Assembly (NCBI GenBank): GCA_937864815.1
Contig: CALMJY010000044.1
Coordinates: forward strand, 1-55,268
Reading direction: 5' to 3'
From: an uncultured Bacteroidota bacterium
Lineage (GTDB): Bacteria; Bacteroidota; Bacteroidia; Bacteroidales; VadinHA17
Length of the DNA: 55,268 nucleotides
Of the stretch, positions 1-8,511 are shown in pieces. Position numbers and translations under genes: made by a program. The notes under the pieces are model-generated. The model did not search any database, was not told the DNA's origin, and was given only the letters and a program-made list of their open reading frames with translations. How positions within the stretch are numbered: the stretch's first letter is position 1; every line of letters begins with the position of its first letter.

Positions 1-93
1 AAAGATGATATAATGAACCTTAATAGGAATTTAACTGAGAATGCGGTTTTAATTAACATCCTTTACTGTTTTCAGGAAGAACAGTCCAGAGAT

Positions 94-233
94 AGTAAAA
101 ACCAGAAGCCTTGACCACATTATGTCAGTATTTGCTCAAAAAACATCAGATGCATCATAACAGTGACTTACGGCCGGACAGGAGTGGTCAATTAACTCAG
201 GCTTTTAGTGGTCAGTGGCGCCTGTTTTCCACT
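94..233 (+). mobile_element. MITE-like element, copy A
   Basis: About 140 bp with imperfect terminal inverted repeats: the left end reads AGTAAAAACCAG..GCC and the right end read backwards is AGTGGAAAACAGGCGCC. The inner parts of both ends carry TGACCAC / GTGGTCA motifs. The core (CTCAAAAAACATCAGATGC, CATAACAGTGA) is shared with copies at 3148, 14275, 27423, 29207 and, inverted, 31311. There is no ORF of its own. It is the most diverged forward copy. It lies 22 bp from the 3' end of the nitrilase remnant. Confidence 0.75.
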
Positions 234-255
234 CCTACTTATGTATAATGCTCGG

Positions 256-575
256 ATTTTAAATATATTTCTTATAAATCTCCGGTCTGCGATAACCCCA
301 TCCCATCTATCCAGGTGGCTCATTATGAAATACATTTGAAATTCTGCCAATCGGTACCTCATAAGTCAGAACACCAGGATCAGCGTTCATCTGACAGAGC
401 AAATCTCCTTTCGGTCCAGTGATGAAACTACCTCCGTTAAATCTGCCAGCATGATTTACTACCACCATGAATAATTCATTGCAGGTTGATCCTACTCTTG
501 TAATGATTTCATTATCCGTTTCATTTTTATAAGTGGTCATATCACTTGTATCTGTTGCCAAAGGACAAAGTACAA
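256..575. repeat. 320-bp duplicated nitrilase segment, copy 1
   Basis: Nearly identical (a handful of substitutions over about 320 bp) to 27109-27428. Both copies begin three bases past the stop codon of the same nitrilase reading frame. Copy 1 continues further into the gene (to about 723), while copy 2 stops where MITE copy D begins. The two loci are 27 kb apart. Confidence 0.9.
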
Positions 576-723
576 TTTCTGCGCCCAATGATCTCATGTA
601 TCTTAATGATTCAGGGATTTCTCTGTCAAAGCAGATGATTGTTACGACTTTATGTTGTCTTCCCTGAAATTGAAGATCTGCTGTATAGAAGTTGTACTCA
701 TAGTGCTGACAGGTGTAATGTTT
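259..723 (-). pseudogene. Carbon-nitrogen hydrolase (nitrilase family) remnant
   Basis: The reading frame contains the catalytic-cysteine region of the nitrilase superfamily (ICFDREIPESLRYMRSLGAE; Cys codon at 631-633) followed by the C-terminal half, with NHAGRFNGGSF and a GPKGDLL segment. The part of the gene holding the catalytic Glu and Lys is absent: the frame is cut by a stop at 724-726. A TGG-to-TAG change at 307-309 also removes the last 16 or so residues, which copy 2 retains (WMGWGYRRPEIYKKYI). Missing N-terminus plus nonsense codon makes this a pseudogene. In intact relatives the enzyme hydrolyses amide, nitrile or carbamoyl C-N bonds; the substrate cannot be told. Confidence 0.85.
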
Positions 724-733
724 TCAATTAAAA

Positions 734-832
734 ATGGATATTTATTCTTCCGGAAGTAAACCGGGGGCTATAATTATTGATATAGAGGCAGTGGGAAAGG
801 ATAGTCCCAAATTATACAGAATGGAGGTATAA
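734..832 (+). other. Short open frame, possible gene remnant
   Basis: A 32-codon frame starting MDIYSSGSKPGAIIIDIEAV and ending KLYRMEV. It has protein-like composition and begins where the nitrilase remnant ends. I do not recognise it. It may be the tail of a gene lost in the same rearrangement, or chance. Confidence 0.2.
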
Positions 833-883
833 GAAAAGCGGTTCCTTCTGAAATTTTAAAATCATATTGGGATTTATTAATAG

Positions 884-916
884 TTGTCATTTTAATCGAT
901 TAAATTATTAACTTTG
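884..916 (+). promoter_or_regulatory. Bacteroidota-type promoter
   Basis: TTG at 884-886 and TAACTTTG at 909-916 fit the -33 TTG and -7 TAnnTTTG elements, with a 22-bp spacer (slightly long). The expected transcript starts near 921, about 25 bases ahead of the ATG at 947. Confidence 0.55.
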
Positions 917-946
917 AGAAAATAACCTGTTAACCAATTGATTACC

Positions 947-1441
947 ATGAAAACAAAAGCTATTATTATCCTGGGAATACTTCTGATATTTCTTTCATCT
1001 TCAATTGTAAAGGGACAGTCGTCACAATTCTCCGGTGAGTGGAAATTAAACAGGGAAAAAACAGCTCTGCAGAGCAGCTGGATATTTCTTTCGCAAATAA
1101 AAATACATCTTAAAAGTGACAGTCTCCTTACTACACGTATTTATGAAGCAGACAGTGGTGAAGAGTATCCTTTTGTGGAGAATCTGTCACTTGATGGGAA
1201 AGAGTGCAAAATAGTCATCTATGATATGCCCAGAACAACTAAAGCTCTATTTTTTGCCAAGACCGGATTAATAAATGTAGAATCCACAACAACCTTTAAC
1301 GGTGATTATGGGGAGGATAATTTTAAGGCAAAAGAGACATGGAAAGTTGAGGACAAAGGTAAAACACTCTCTATAGCTGCCTCAAGCACATCTTCAGGAG
1401 GTTCATCATCTGATACACTTTATTTTGACAGAGTAAAATAA
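947..1441 (+). CDS. Secreted lipocalin-like protein, unknown function
   Basis: 164 residues from the ATG at 947. A TTG three codons upstream (938) is possible, but the ATG gives a better signal peptide. Residues 1-24 are a hydrophobic export signal ending near VKGQS. The mature part starts FSGEWKLNREKT, typical of the small lipocalin-like beta-barrels common in Bacteroidota, and ends in a Ser/Gly-rich stretch before DTLYFDRVK. It stands alone behind its own promoter-like sequence. The protein probably sits in the periplasm or outer membrane; ligand and role are unknown. Fold assignment is by pattern only. Confidence 0.7.
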   Translation: MKTKAIIILGILLIFLSSSIVKGQSSQFSGEWKLNREKTALQSSWIFLSQIKIHLKSDSLLTTRIYEADSGEEYPFVENLSLDGKECKIVIYDMPRTTKALFFAKTGLINVESTTTFNGDYGEDNFKAKETWKVEDKGKTLSIAASSTSSGGSSSDTLYFDRVK

Positions 1442-1548
1442 TGGATTGCACGATCTTAATCAAAAAGACTTTTGTTTAGAATAATTTATTTCGTTGAAGT
1501 CAGATCTGATAAGAATTGTAGTTATATCTGTACAATAATAACATTGAT

Positions 1549-2862
1549 ATGAAAAGACCGATTCTGCCTGTAAATTCACCAAAAGTAATCAATGCCTGGT
1601 GTTCTTACGATATCGCCAATTCCGCATATAGTTTAAGTGTGAATACCGTGTTATACCCTATATTCTATCAACAGGTAACTCAGAATGCATTTGGATCGGA
1701 AATGGTGACTTTTATGGGTTTGAGTATTAAGAATACCGTTTTATATGAATACGCCATTGCACTGGGTTACTTTTTAGTCATACTAATGACATTATCGTTA
1801 TCGGGAATTGCCGATATGGGCGGATACCGAAAGCGTTTCATGCAATCTTTTACAATGCTTGGTTCCTTTGCCTGCATGGGATTGTACTTTTTTACGGGTG
1901 AAAATGTTGGGTTGGGAATATTGCTTCCGATGCTGGCTGTTATGGGCTTTGCCGGTTCCCTTGTTTATTATAATTCATTTTTGCCGCTTATTTCCACACC
2001 CGACCGACACGACCGCATAAGTGCCAAAGGCTTTTCATTCGGATATGCCGGTAGTATGATATTGCTGATCTTTAATATTTTTTCACTGCAAAAATATCAG
2101 TTGTTCGGATTTTCTGACAGTTTGGAAACCATAAGATTTTCTTTTATTCTTGTGGGAATATGGTGGCTGATCGTTTCCCAGATTGCTTTTTACTATTTGA
2201 GGGAAGAACGTAGATTGGTACATTGGGATTTAACCATTTTTACCAGAGGATTCCGTGAGGTCTTTAATGTATTTGGTTTTATCAGGAAACATAAGACCAT
2301 GTACTGGTTTCTTATATCCTTCTTCTTTTTCAGCATGGGTGTTCAGACCATCATAATAGTTGCTTCTCTTTTTGGTAAAGCAGAACTGGGGATCACTGAT
2401 ACCAAGCTGATTATGACAATCCTTATAATTCAACTTGTAGCTATTCTGGGTGCGTTTATATTTGGCAGGGTTTCTTCCCGTTTTGGAAATAAAACCTCCC
2501 TGCTATGGATGCTTGCAATTTGGGTATTTGTTTGTTTATCAGCTTATTTTGTGAGTACTGAATATCAATTTTATATTCTTGCAGCACTCGTTGGTCTTGT
2601 AATGGGAGGAATCCAGTCTCAGGCACGCTCAACATGGTCGAAATTAATACCTTCAGATACAACTGATACGGCTTCTTATTTTAGTTTTTACGACAGCACT
2701 GAAAAACTTGCTATTGTAATTGGAATGTTCGGTTTCGGCTTTATCGAACAAATAACAGGCAGTATGAGGAATAGTACCTTGTTGCTGTCATTATTCTTTA
2801 TTGTAAGCTTTCTGATTATTGCATTAACAAAACTGAAAAAAGAGGAAGTTTCACCTGTCTAA
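1549..2862 (+). CDS. MFS transporter, UMF1 family
   Basis: 437 residues, highly hydrophobic, with about 12 membrane segments. The N-terminus (NAWCSYDIANSAYSLSVNTV) carries the W..YD.ANS.Y motif of the UMF1 branch of the major facilitator superfamily, related to yeast Atg22 vacuolar effluxers. The segment GGIQSQARSTWSKLIP in the second half matches the conserved loop of the family. Length is normal. Substrates of bacterial members are not established; export of amino acids or similar small molecules is a guess from Atg22. The gene is monocistronic and followed by a strong hairpin at 2933-2973. Confidence 0.88.
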   Translation: MKRPILPVNSPKVINAWCSYDIANSAYSLSVNTVLYPIFYQQVTQNAFGSEMVTFMGLSIKNTVLYEYAIALGYFLVILMTLSLSGIADMGGYRKRFMQSFTMLGSFACMGLYFFTGENVGLGILLPMLAVMGFAGSLVYYNSFLPLISTPDRHDRISAKGFSFGYAGSMILLIFNIFSLQKYQLFGFSDSLETIRFSFILVGIWWLIVSQIAFYYLREERRLVHWDLTIFTRGFREVFNVFGFIRKHKTMYWFLISFFFFSMGVQTIIIVASLFGKAELGITDTKLIMTILIIQLVAILGAFIFGRVSSRFGNKTSLLWMLAIWVFVCLSAYFVSTEYQFYILAALVGLVMGGIQSQARSTWSKLIPSDTTDTASYFSFYDSTEKLAIVIGMFGFGFIEQITGSMRNSTLLLSLFFIVSFLIIALTKLKKEEVSPV

Positions 2863-2932
2863 ATGTTAAGGAATCTTTTAATAGAAGAAAGGTGTAGTAA
2901 GAGTATTTTCTAATTTGAAGTGACTGTAAAAC

Positions 2933-2973
2933 AAAAAATGCCGCTCTTCGGCTTCGATCAGGACGGCATTTTT
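2933..2973. terminator. Bidirectional terminator-like hairpin
   Basis: AAAAAATGCCG at 2933-2943 pairs with CGGCATTTTT at 2964-2973, with A/T runs on both sides. It can end the UMF1 transcript. On the minus strand it directly follows a tRNA-Gln 3'-end relic, the place where a tRNA terminator would sit. Confidence 0.75.
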
Positions 2974-2975
2974 GT

Positions 2976-3017
2976 TGCTCCGTTAGGGCTCCCCTCAGAC
3001 GTATACTCCTTCGGAGC
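2976..3017 (-). pseudogene. tRNA-Gln relic with internal deletion
   Basis: The first 16 bases (TGCTCCGTTAGGGCTC) are identical to the 3' acceptor and T-arm of the intact tRNA-Gln at 31517-31589, in the same orientation. After a gap, TCAGACGT and CGGAGC also match in order. The middle (anticodon arm) is missing, so it cannot function. It may be an old attachment-site duplication or a dead tRNA copy. Confidence 0.6.
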
Positions 3018-3147
3018 CGGCTTGATTATTTTAAGATTGTCAAGCCAGAAGGATACATAATTATGGATCCCTTTTTCTCATTTTCCAGTATGGATGCATT
3101 TAAAAACCAGTGTTTACAGTTTTAGAGGTGTGCAGTTATTCCTTTTA

Positions 3148-3284
3148 GTGCAAAAGCGGAGGCCCTGACCACATTTGGCCTCTATTTTCTCAAAAACATA
3201 AGATGCCTCATAACAGTGATTTACAATCGGTCAGAGGTGATCAATTAACTCTGGCGGGAAGCGGTAAATGGCACCGGCTTTTCT
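3148..3284 (+). mobile_element. MITE-like element, copy B
   Basis: About 137 bp. The left end is GTGCAAAAGCGGAGGCCCTG followed by ACCACATTTGGCC; the right end is GGTAAATGGCACCGGCTTTT. The core AAAACATAAGATGCCTCATA is shared with the other copies. It lies between the tRNA relic and the DUF6090 gene. The interval 3018-3147 holds nothing I can identify. Confidence 0.85.
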
Positions 3285-3381
3285 ATTATAACAAGCAGAT
3301 TCATTATTTTCATACTTTAATTTTCATTATTTTAGTTGGTTATAAAACAATTGACGCTGAGACAACTCTAATTAAAATTCT

Positions 3382-4089
3382 ATGCTATTGAAAGTGAAAG
3401 AAATACGAAGAAAGCTCCTTGAGGAAGGGAGGTTAACAAAATACATAACTTATGCTTTTGGTGAAATAATAATTGTATCTGTTGGTATCCTTCTTGCCTT
3501 ATACCTGAGTAATTGGAATGAAACCAGAGCTGACAACAAATTGGAAATTCAATATTATCAAAGTATAAAGTATCAGTTGCAGGAAGATTCAAATATTCTG
3601 ACCGGTGAGATACATTATAATCAGATCTATTTTTCTCAGTTTAGATATGCCAGTAGTCTGATCAGATCGAATGCAAGAACCGAAATAGATACATTGGGGA
3701 AAATAACCTTCAATATGCTTCGATACTCTGATTTCAGACGAAAAAGCAATATTTACCAGACTTTAATAAGTAACGGTGAGATAATAGTTTTGAAAAACAA
3801 TGATATTATAGAAAAGCTTCAGAATCTGGAAGAAACGTATCTCTATATAAACAGGCTTGAAGATAACCATTCCACTATCATTTTTTCTCAGATAATCCCG
3901 GAAATCAAAGAAACTCTTGAGGTTGATTCAATAAAAGTTGTGAGACCTGAATTAATATTCAACTATAAGTTCAAAAACAATTTTGACCTTCTTACCGGAC
4001 TCATGAATGAGAAAATGAATGCATATAAGCAAGCTGGGGATATTATTGATACTATTATCGATTTAATTGATAAGGAGCTAAACGATTGA
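3382..4089 (+). CDS. DUF6090 family membrane protein
   Basis: 235 residues. The N-terminus (REG-type motif LLEEGRLTKYITYAFGEI, then IIIVSVGILLALYLSNWNE) is the hallmark of DUF6090: a short cytoplasmic helix, one membrane segment at about residues 25-45 ending in NWNE, then a mostly helical extracytoplasmic region. No catalytic motif is visible. Members are abundant and often multi-copy in Bacteroidota and have no assigned function. It stands alone, 98 bp after MITE copy B. Confidence 0.8.
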   Translation: MLLKVKEIRRKLLEEGRLTKYITYAFGEIIIVSVGILLALYLSNWNETRADNKLEIQYYQSIKYQLQEDSNILTGEIHYNQIYFSQFRYASSLIRSNARTEIDTLGKITFNMLRYSDFRRKSNIYQTLISNGEIIVLKNNDIIEKLQNLEETYLYINRLEDNHSTIIFSQIIPEIKETLEVDSIKVVRPELIFNYKFKNNFDLLTGLMNEKMNAYKQAGDIIDTIIDLIDKELND

Positions 4090-4203
4090 CTGTCAGAGTT
4101 GCAACCAAATCCTGGTCAGAATTGACCATGAAACTTCCCAAGATTTTATCATTTATTAAAGAAAGTTGTTTCAGGATTAATTGCCTTTAATGTCAGATAC
4201 AAT

Positions 4204-4647
4204 TTACTTGATAATTGTTTTAATGAATGATTTCAGATCAGTATAATTTTCAACGCTGCGGTACACTTCACATTCCCTGCAATTAGTATTCCTGCACAGA
4301 GTCCCTTTTTCAGATGCTTCCCAGCATGGATTAGTCTCACAAATATATGCCTGACATTTTTCACGATCCGTTTCAGAGCACTGTCTGATTTTCCAGCAAG
4401 GGATAAGAGCCAGCAAAGATTTTATGCCTGCAATGTTTAAACCATCTTTCTCCAGTAATTTATGGATATATTTTAATCTGATAATATCCACCTCAGAGAA
4501 AAGATTCCGGCATGATACTTTTTTGAAAGGAATTATCAATCCCTTGTCAATGTACTGACGTATTGAATGAACAGCGATTCCTGAAAGATCTGCTGCCACA
4601 CTTAACGTATAAACCGGTGTTGTGCTTGAAGTTGAGCTTTGTTTCAT
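4204..4647 (-). CDS. MerR-family regulator with Cys-rich C-terminal domain
   Basis: 147 residues. Residues 11-80 form a MerR winged-helix domain (YTLSVAADLSGIAVHSIRQY, followed by DIIRLKYIHKLLEKDGLNIAGI). The C-terminal third has nine cysteines in the pattern CW..C, C.AYIC, PCW, C....CRECEVY, which resembles a metal or Fe-S binding effector domain. It probably senses redox or metal state. It diverges from the SusC operon, with a 560-bp gap holding a promoter-like box and a dyad (4787-4831), so autoregulation or control of the neighbour is plausible. Confidence 0.82.
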   Translation of the reverse strand: MKQSSTSSTTPVYTLSVAADLSGIAVHSIRQYIDKGLIIPFKKVSCRNLFSEVDIIRLKYIHKLLEKDGLNIAGIKSLLALIPCWKIRQCSETDREKCQAYICETNPCWEASEKGTLCRNTNCRECEVYRSVENYTDLKSFIKTIIK

Positions 4648-4786
4648 GATTGTTAATCAATGTATTCTGACTCAAAGCCAGAAGGATTACTCTCTGCTGC
4701 TTTTATTGTTAATATATTAACAGCATTATTTTCAGAAATTTATTATAAAAAGTCATAGTAAACCAAATAATATATTATACATTTAA

Positions 4787-4831
4787 CAAATATATGAATT
4801 TGTCAGTACTGAAAATATGTATTTACTGACA
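4787..4831 (-). promoter_or_regulatory. -7 box and dyad upstream of the MerR gene
   Basis: CAAATATA at 4787-4794 is TATATTTG on the minus strand, a perfect TAnnTTTG -7 box for the MerR gene. Immediately upstream is the dyad TGTCAGTA (4801-4808), 15 bases, TACTGACA (4824-4831), which overlaps the expected -33 region. The arrangement suggests a regulator binding its own promoter. No good -33 TTG is seen at the expected distance. Confidence 0.45.
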
Positions 4832-4874
4832 CATTATTAATGTACTGATATTTTCCCTGAACAATATTTCCTAA

Positions 4875-5000
4875 AATAGTATCAGATTAAGGAGGTATCC
4901 GAAAATCCTTTTTAGAGGAGGAAAACTTAGCCTGAGCCTTATTGTACCTGATGGTCAAACGGTAAAAGACATTGAAGTCAACTTCAACAAAACTAAATAA
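4875..5000 (+). pseudogene. C-terminal gene remnant, unknown family
   Basis: A 41-codon frame closed upstream by TAA (4872-4874) and without a start codon. It ends in GGKLSLSLIVPDGQTVKDIE then VNFNKTK and TAA. The alternating hydrophobic pattern looks like the last strands of a beta-sandwich protein. I do not recognise the family. Confidence 0.3.
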
Positions 5001-5208
5001 ACAGGCATACCAACAAAGTTGGCCTAAACCATCAAGACCACAAAATACCGGGGATGGTTAAGCATTGTCTATAATTATAACTGATGATAAATGGGCATAG
5101 GATCCAATTGAAGCATTTCTCAAACCAGGTTACAATCGGAATGATAATGATTAAAAAGCAAAAGTGTAAAGTTTTCCGGAACGAGACAAAAACTTAAAAC
5201 TAACTTGT
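5001..5208. other. Leader region of the SusC operon
   Basis: 208 bp without a gene. No convincing TAnnTTTG box, riboswitch or hairpin was found; the sequence is AT-rich just ahead of the SusC start. Confidence 0.4.
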
Positions 5209-8200
5209 ATGAAGAAACTATTTCTGCTGATTATTTTGATTGTGTCTGCCAGGGGAACATCCCTTATTGCACAGAGTAAAGTAATTGCAGGTACGGTTAA
5301 CTCATCAGTGGAGGGAGGAGGGCCGATTCCCGGTGTTACAGTTCAGGTTAAAGGGACCAATGTTGGTTCCTTTACAGACGGGAACGGCAAATATTCTATT
5401 TCAGTGCCTCCTGAGGCCGCTACTCTTATTTTCACCTATATCGGTATGAAAACAATAGAAGTTGAGATTGCCGGCCGGAGTATTCTGGACATTGTTCTGG
5501 AGCCCGATATTATTGGTTTGAATGAAGTTGTTGTTACTGCTCTTGGTATATCCCGTGAAAAAAAATCTCTGGGTTATGCAACACAGACAGTTGCAGGAGA
5601 AGCTGTTTCAACAGTAAAGTCTGGCAATTTTGTAAACTCACTCTCTGGTAAAGTTGCTGGTGTAAACATTAAGGACAACAACAACATGGGTGGATCTACA
5701 AATGTTATCATAAGAGGTTCCAAGTCTCTTACCGGGAATAACCAGGCACTCTTCGTAATCGATGGCGTTCCTGTTGACAATTCTATTACAAACAATTTTG
5801 GCCAGAGGACAGGGAGAAGCGGATATGATTATGGTAACGCTGCTGCCGATATAAATCCAAACGATATTGAGTCAATTGAGGTTTTGAAGGGCTCAGCAGC
5901 TTCCGCTCTTTATGGATCAAGGGCAGCTAATGGAGTCATAATGATAACTACAAAGAAAGGTAGTGCAAAGCCAGGGAAAGCCCTGGGTGTAAATCTGAGT
6001 TCAAACGTAACTTTTGGTCTGATGGATAAAACCACTTTCCCGAAATATCAGACAAACTATGGTGGTGGTTATGGGCCATATTACAGCGGTGGCGCATATC
6101 CCGGGTTAGAAGATTTTAATGATGTTGACGGTGACGGAAATACAGATCTGACAGTTCCTTTCTACGAGGATGCTTCGATGGGACAGAAATTTGATCAGGG
6201 GCTTAATGTTTATCACTGGGATTCCTTTTCTCCTGAATCACCAAATTATAAGAAGGCAATGCCCTGGGTAAATACACAAAATGGAGCAGATAAATTCTTC
6301 GAGACAGCCGTATCTTATACAAACAGCTTTGAAATATCCGGGGGAGAAGAAAAATCGACATTCAGGCTGGGTTATACAAATATGAATCAGACTGGTATTA
6401 TGCCCAACAGTTCAATAATAAAGAACAGCTTTAATTTCAATGGATCGTATAATTTGCTCAAAAACCTTAAGGTTTCTGCAAACGCCAACTATGTGAATAC
6501 ACGCGGGAAAGGCCGTAATTCAACTGGCTACAGCGACAACATTATGTCTTCTTTCCGCCAGTGGTACCAGGTTGATGTGGATATTAACATGCTGAAAGAT
6601 CTTTATAATAAGACTGGTCGCAATATTACATGGAACCCTAAAGGTTTTGATGGTAACGGAAACTTCGACTTTACTCCAAATTACTGGGATAATCCATATT
6701 GGGTAAGATATAAGAATTATGAAACTGATGAACGCAACAGGCTGATAGGTTTCACCCAGCTCGATTATAAAGCAACGGAATGGCTGAGTCTTATGGGAAG
6801 GGTTTCAATAGATACATACAGCGAACTTCAGGAAGAGAGAAAAGCAGTAGGTTCCGTAGCAGGAGAACTTGGCGTCAATCGTCCTAATGTAAAATCCGGA
6901 TATTCAAGATATACAAGGAATTTCCTCGAAACAAATGCTGACTTCATGGCAAATTTCAAAAAGAATTTTGGTGATAAATTCAACCTTAACGGATTCCTGG
7001 GAACCAATATACGCAGAAACAGACTTGACAGGGTATTTGCATCCACGAATAACGGATTAAGTGTACCTGATGTTTACGCCTTAAGTAATAGTGTTGATCC
7101 TATGGAACCACCTGAAGAATTGTTGGCAAAAATTGGATTAAACGGTTATTTTGCCAGTTTATCACTGGGATATAACAATATTTTCTACCTCGATGCAACT
7201 TACCGTATTGATCAGTCTTCAACTCTGCCGGAGGACAGCTGGACATATACCTACCCTTCAATATCCGGAAGTTTCCTTTTCTCTGAATTATTTGACGCAC
7301 CATGGCTTGATCTTGGTAAAATCAGGTTGAATTATGCAGAGGTTGGCAGCGATGCTCCTTATGCAAGCGTTCTGGACACTTATGTTCCTATTACACCATT
7401 CAACGGTAATCCAATGGTATCTGTTCCTAGCACAAAGAACAATTCCGATCTGAAACCGGAAAGAACCAGGAACATTGAAACCGGTCTGGAAATGAGTCTG
7501 TTTAAAAGCAGACTTGAGTTCGACTTTGCCTTGTATAAATCAAATACAATTAACCAGATTCTTCCCGTAAATGTATCTTATGCTACAGGTTATTCATCAA
7601 AGTATGTAAATGCCGGTGAAGTGCAGAACAAAGGGATGGAACTCAAACTCACCGGAACTCCGGTCAGAACTGACAATTTTCAGTGGGATCTGATTATTAA
7701 CTGGTCAAAGAACATTAATGAAGTTGTTTCTCTGGAAGAGGGGATTGAAAATCTTCAGATTGCAACTCTTCAGGGAGGTGTTACCATTAACGCCCGTATC
7801 GGAGAACCTTACGGAACCATACAGGGAACTGATTTTGTTATAAATGAGGCTACCGGTAAGCGCCAGATTCTCGCTTCAGGTTATTATCAGTCTTCATCAA
7901 CATCAGATAAGGTTATCGGGAACGTTAATCCGGACTGGAATGGTGGTCTGCAGAATACGTTCAGCTATAAAAACATCAGCCTTAGCTTCCTTATCGACCT
8001 GCAACAGGGAGGGGATATTTTCTCTTTAGATATGAATTATGGAATGGCTACAGGACTTTATGCTGAAACAGATTTCATTAATGACCTGGGCAATCCTGTA
8101 AGAAGCCCCGTTATCGGAAGTGTTGCGGCAGGATATAATCCAGCGAGCGGAGGAGTTGTTCTTGACGGTGTTCTTGCAAACGGGACTCCTAACCTCAGAC

Positions 8201-8511
8201 GCGTTCCGGGTGGAGATTATCGTCTGTTCGGATATGCAAGGAATCCTAACTCTGCATTTGTTTATGATGCATCCTATACCAAGCTTCGTGAAGTTATATT
8301 CACATACAGGATTCCCCGGTCGGTTATTGATAAGACTTTCTTTGGGGGTGCTTCTGTAAGCTTTGTTGGATCAAACCTGTGGATCTTCAACAAGAACCTG
8401 CCCCATGCAGATCCTGAGTCAAGTCATGGTGCAGGAAATATTCAGGGATGGCAGAGCGGAGTTATGCCAACCACCCGTAATTATGGTTTCACTGTTAATC
8501 TTCAGTTCTAA
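5209..8511 (+). CDS. SusC/RagA-like TonB-dependent outer-membrane transporter
   Basis: 1100 residues, a normal length. A signal peptide (1-22, ending LIAQS) is followed by a carboxypeptidase-regulatory-like beta domain (about 26-105, with GTVNSS, PGVTVQVKGTNVGSFTDGNG). Next come the TonB-box-like EVVVTALG, the plug domain (QALFVIDGVPVD; GSAASALYGSRAANGVIMIT) and a large barrel ending in aromatic FTVNLQF. It imports an oligomeric nutrient with its SusD partner, using TonB energy. The SusD ATG overlaps the last base of the stop. No glycoside hydrolase or peptidase lies nearby, so the substrate cannot be inferred. Confidence 0.95.
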   Translation: MKKLFLLIILIVSARGTSLIAQSKVIAGTVNSSVEGGGPIPGVTVQVKGTNVGSFTDGNGKYSISVPPEAATLIFTYIGMKTIEVEIAGRSILDIVLEPDIIGLNEVVVTALGISREKKSLGYATQTVAGEAVSTVKSGNFVNSLSGKVAGVNIKDNNNMGGSTNVIIRGSKSLTGNNQALFVIDGVPVDNSITNNFGQRTGRSGYDYGNAAADINPNDIESIEVLKGSAASALYGSRAANGVIMITTKKGSAKPGKALGVNLSSNVTFGLMDKTTFPKYQTNYGGGYGPYYSGGAYPGLEDFNDVDGDGNTDLTVPFYEDASMGQKFDQGLNVYHWDSFSPESPNYKKAMPWVNTQNGADKFFETAVSYTNSFEISGGEEKSTFRLGYTNMNQTGIMPNSSIIKNSFNFNGSYNLLKNLKVSANANYVNTRGKGRNSTGYSDNIMSSFRQWYQVDVDINMLKDLYNKTGRNITWNPKGFDGNGNFDFTPNYWDNPYWVRYKNYETDERNRLIGFTQLDYKATEWLSLMGRVSIDTYSELQEERKAVGSVAGELGVNRPNVKSGYSRYTRNFLETNADFMANFKKNFGDKFNLNGFLGTNIRRNRLDRVFASTNNGLSVPDVYALSNSVDPMEPPEELLAKIGLNGYFASLSLGYNNIFYLDATYRIDQSSTLPEDSWTYTYPSISGSFLFSELFDAPWLDLGKIRLNYAEVGSDAPYASVLDTYVPITPFNGNPMVSVPSTKNNSDLKPERTRNIETGLEMSLFKSRLEFDFALYKSNTINQILPVNVSYATGYSSKYVNAGEVQNKGMELKLTGTPVRTDNFQWDLIINWSKNINEVVSLEEGIENLQIATLQGGVTINARIGEPYGTIQGTDFVINEATGKRQILASGYYQSSSTSDKVIGNVNPDWNGGLQNTFSYKNISLSFLIDLQQGGDIFSLDMNYGMATGLYAETDFINDLGNPVRSPVIGSVAAGYNPASGGVVLDGVLANGTPNLRRVPGGDYRLFGYARNPNSAFVYDASYTKLREVIFTYRIPRSVIDKTFFGGASVSFVGSNLWIFNKNLPHADPESSHGAGNIQGWQSGVMPTTRNYGFTVNLQF

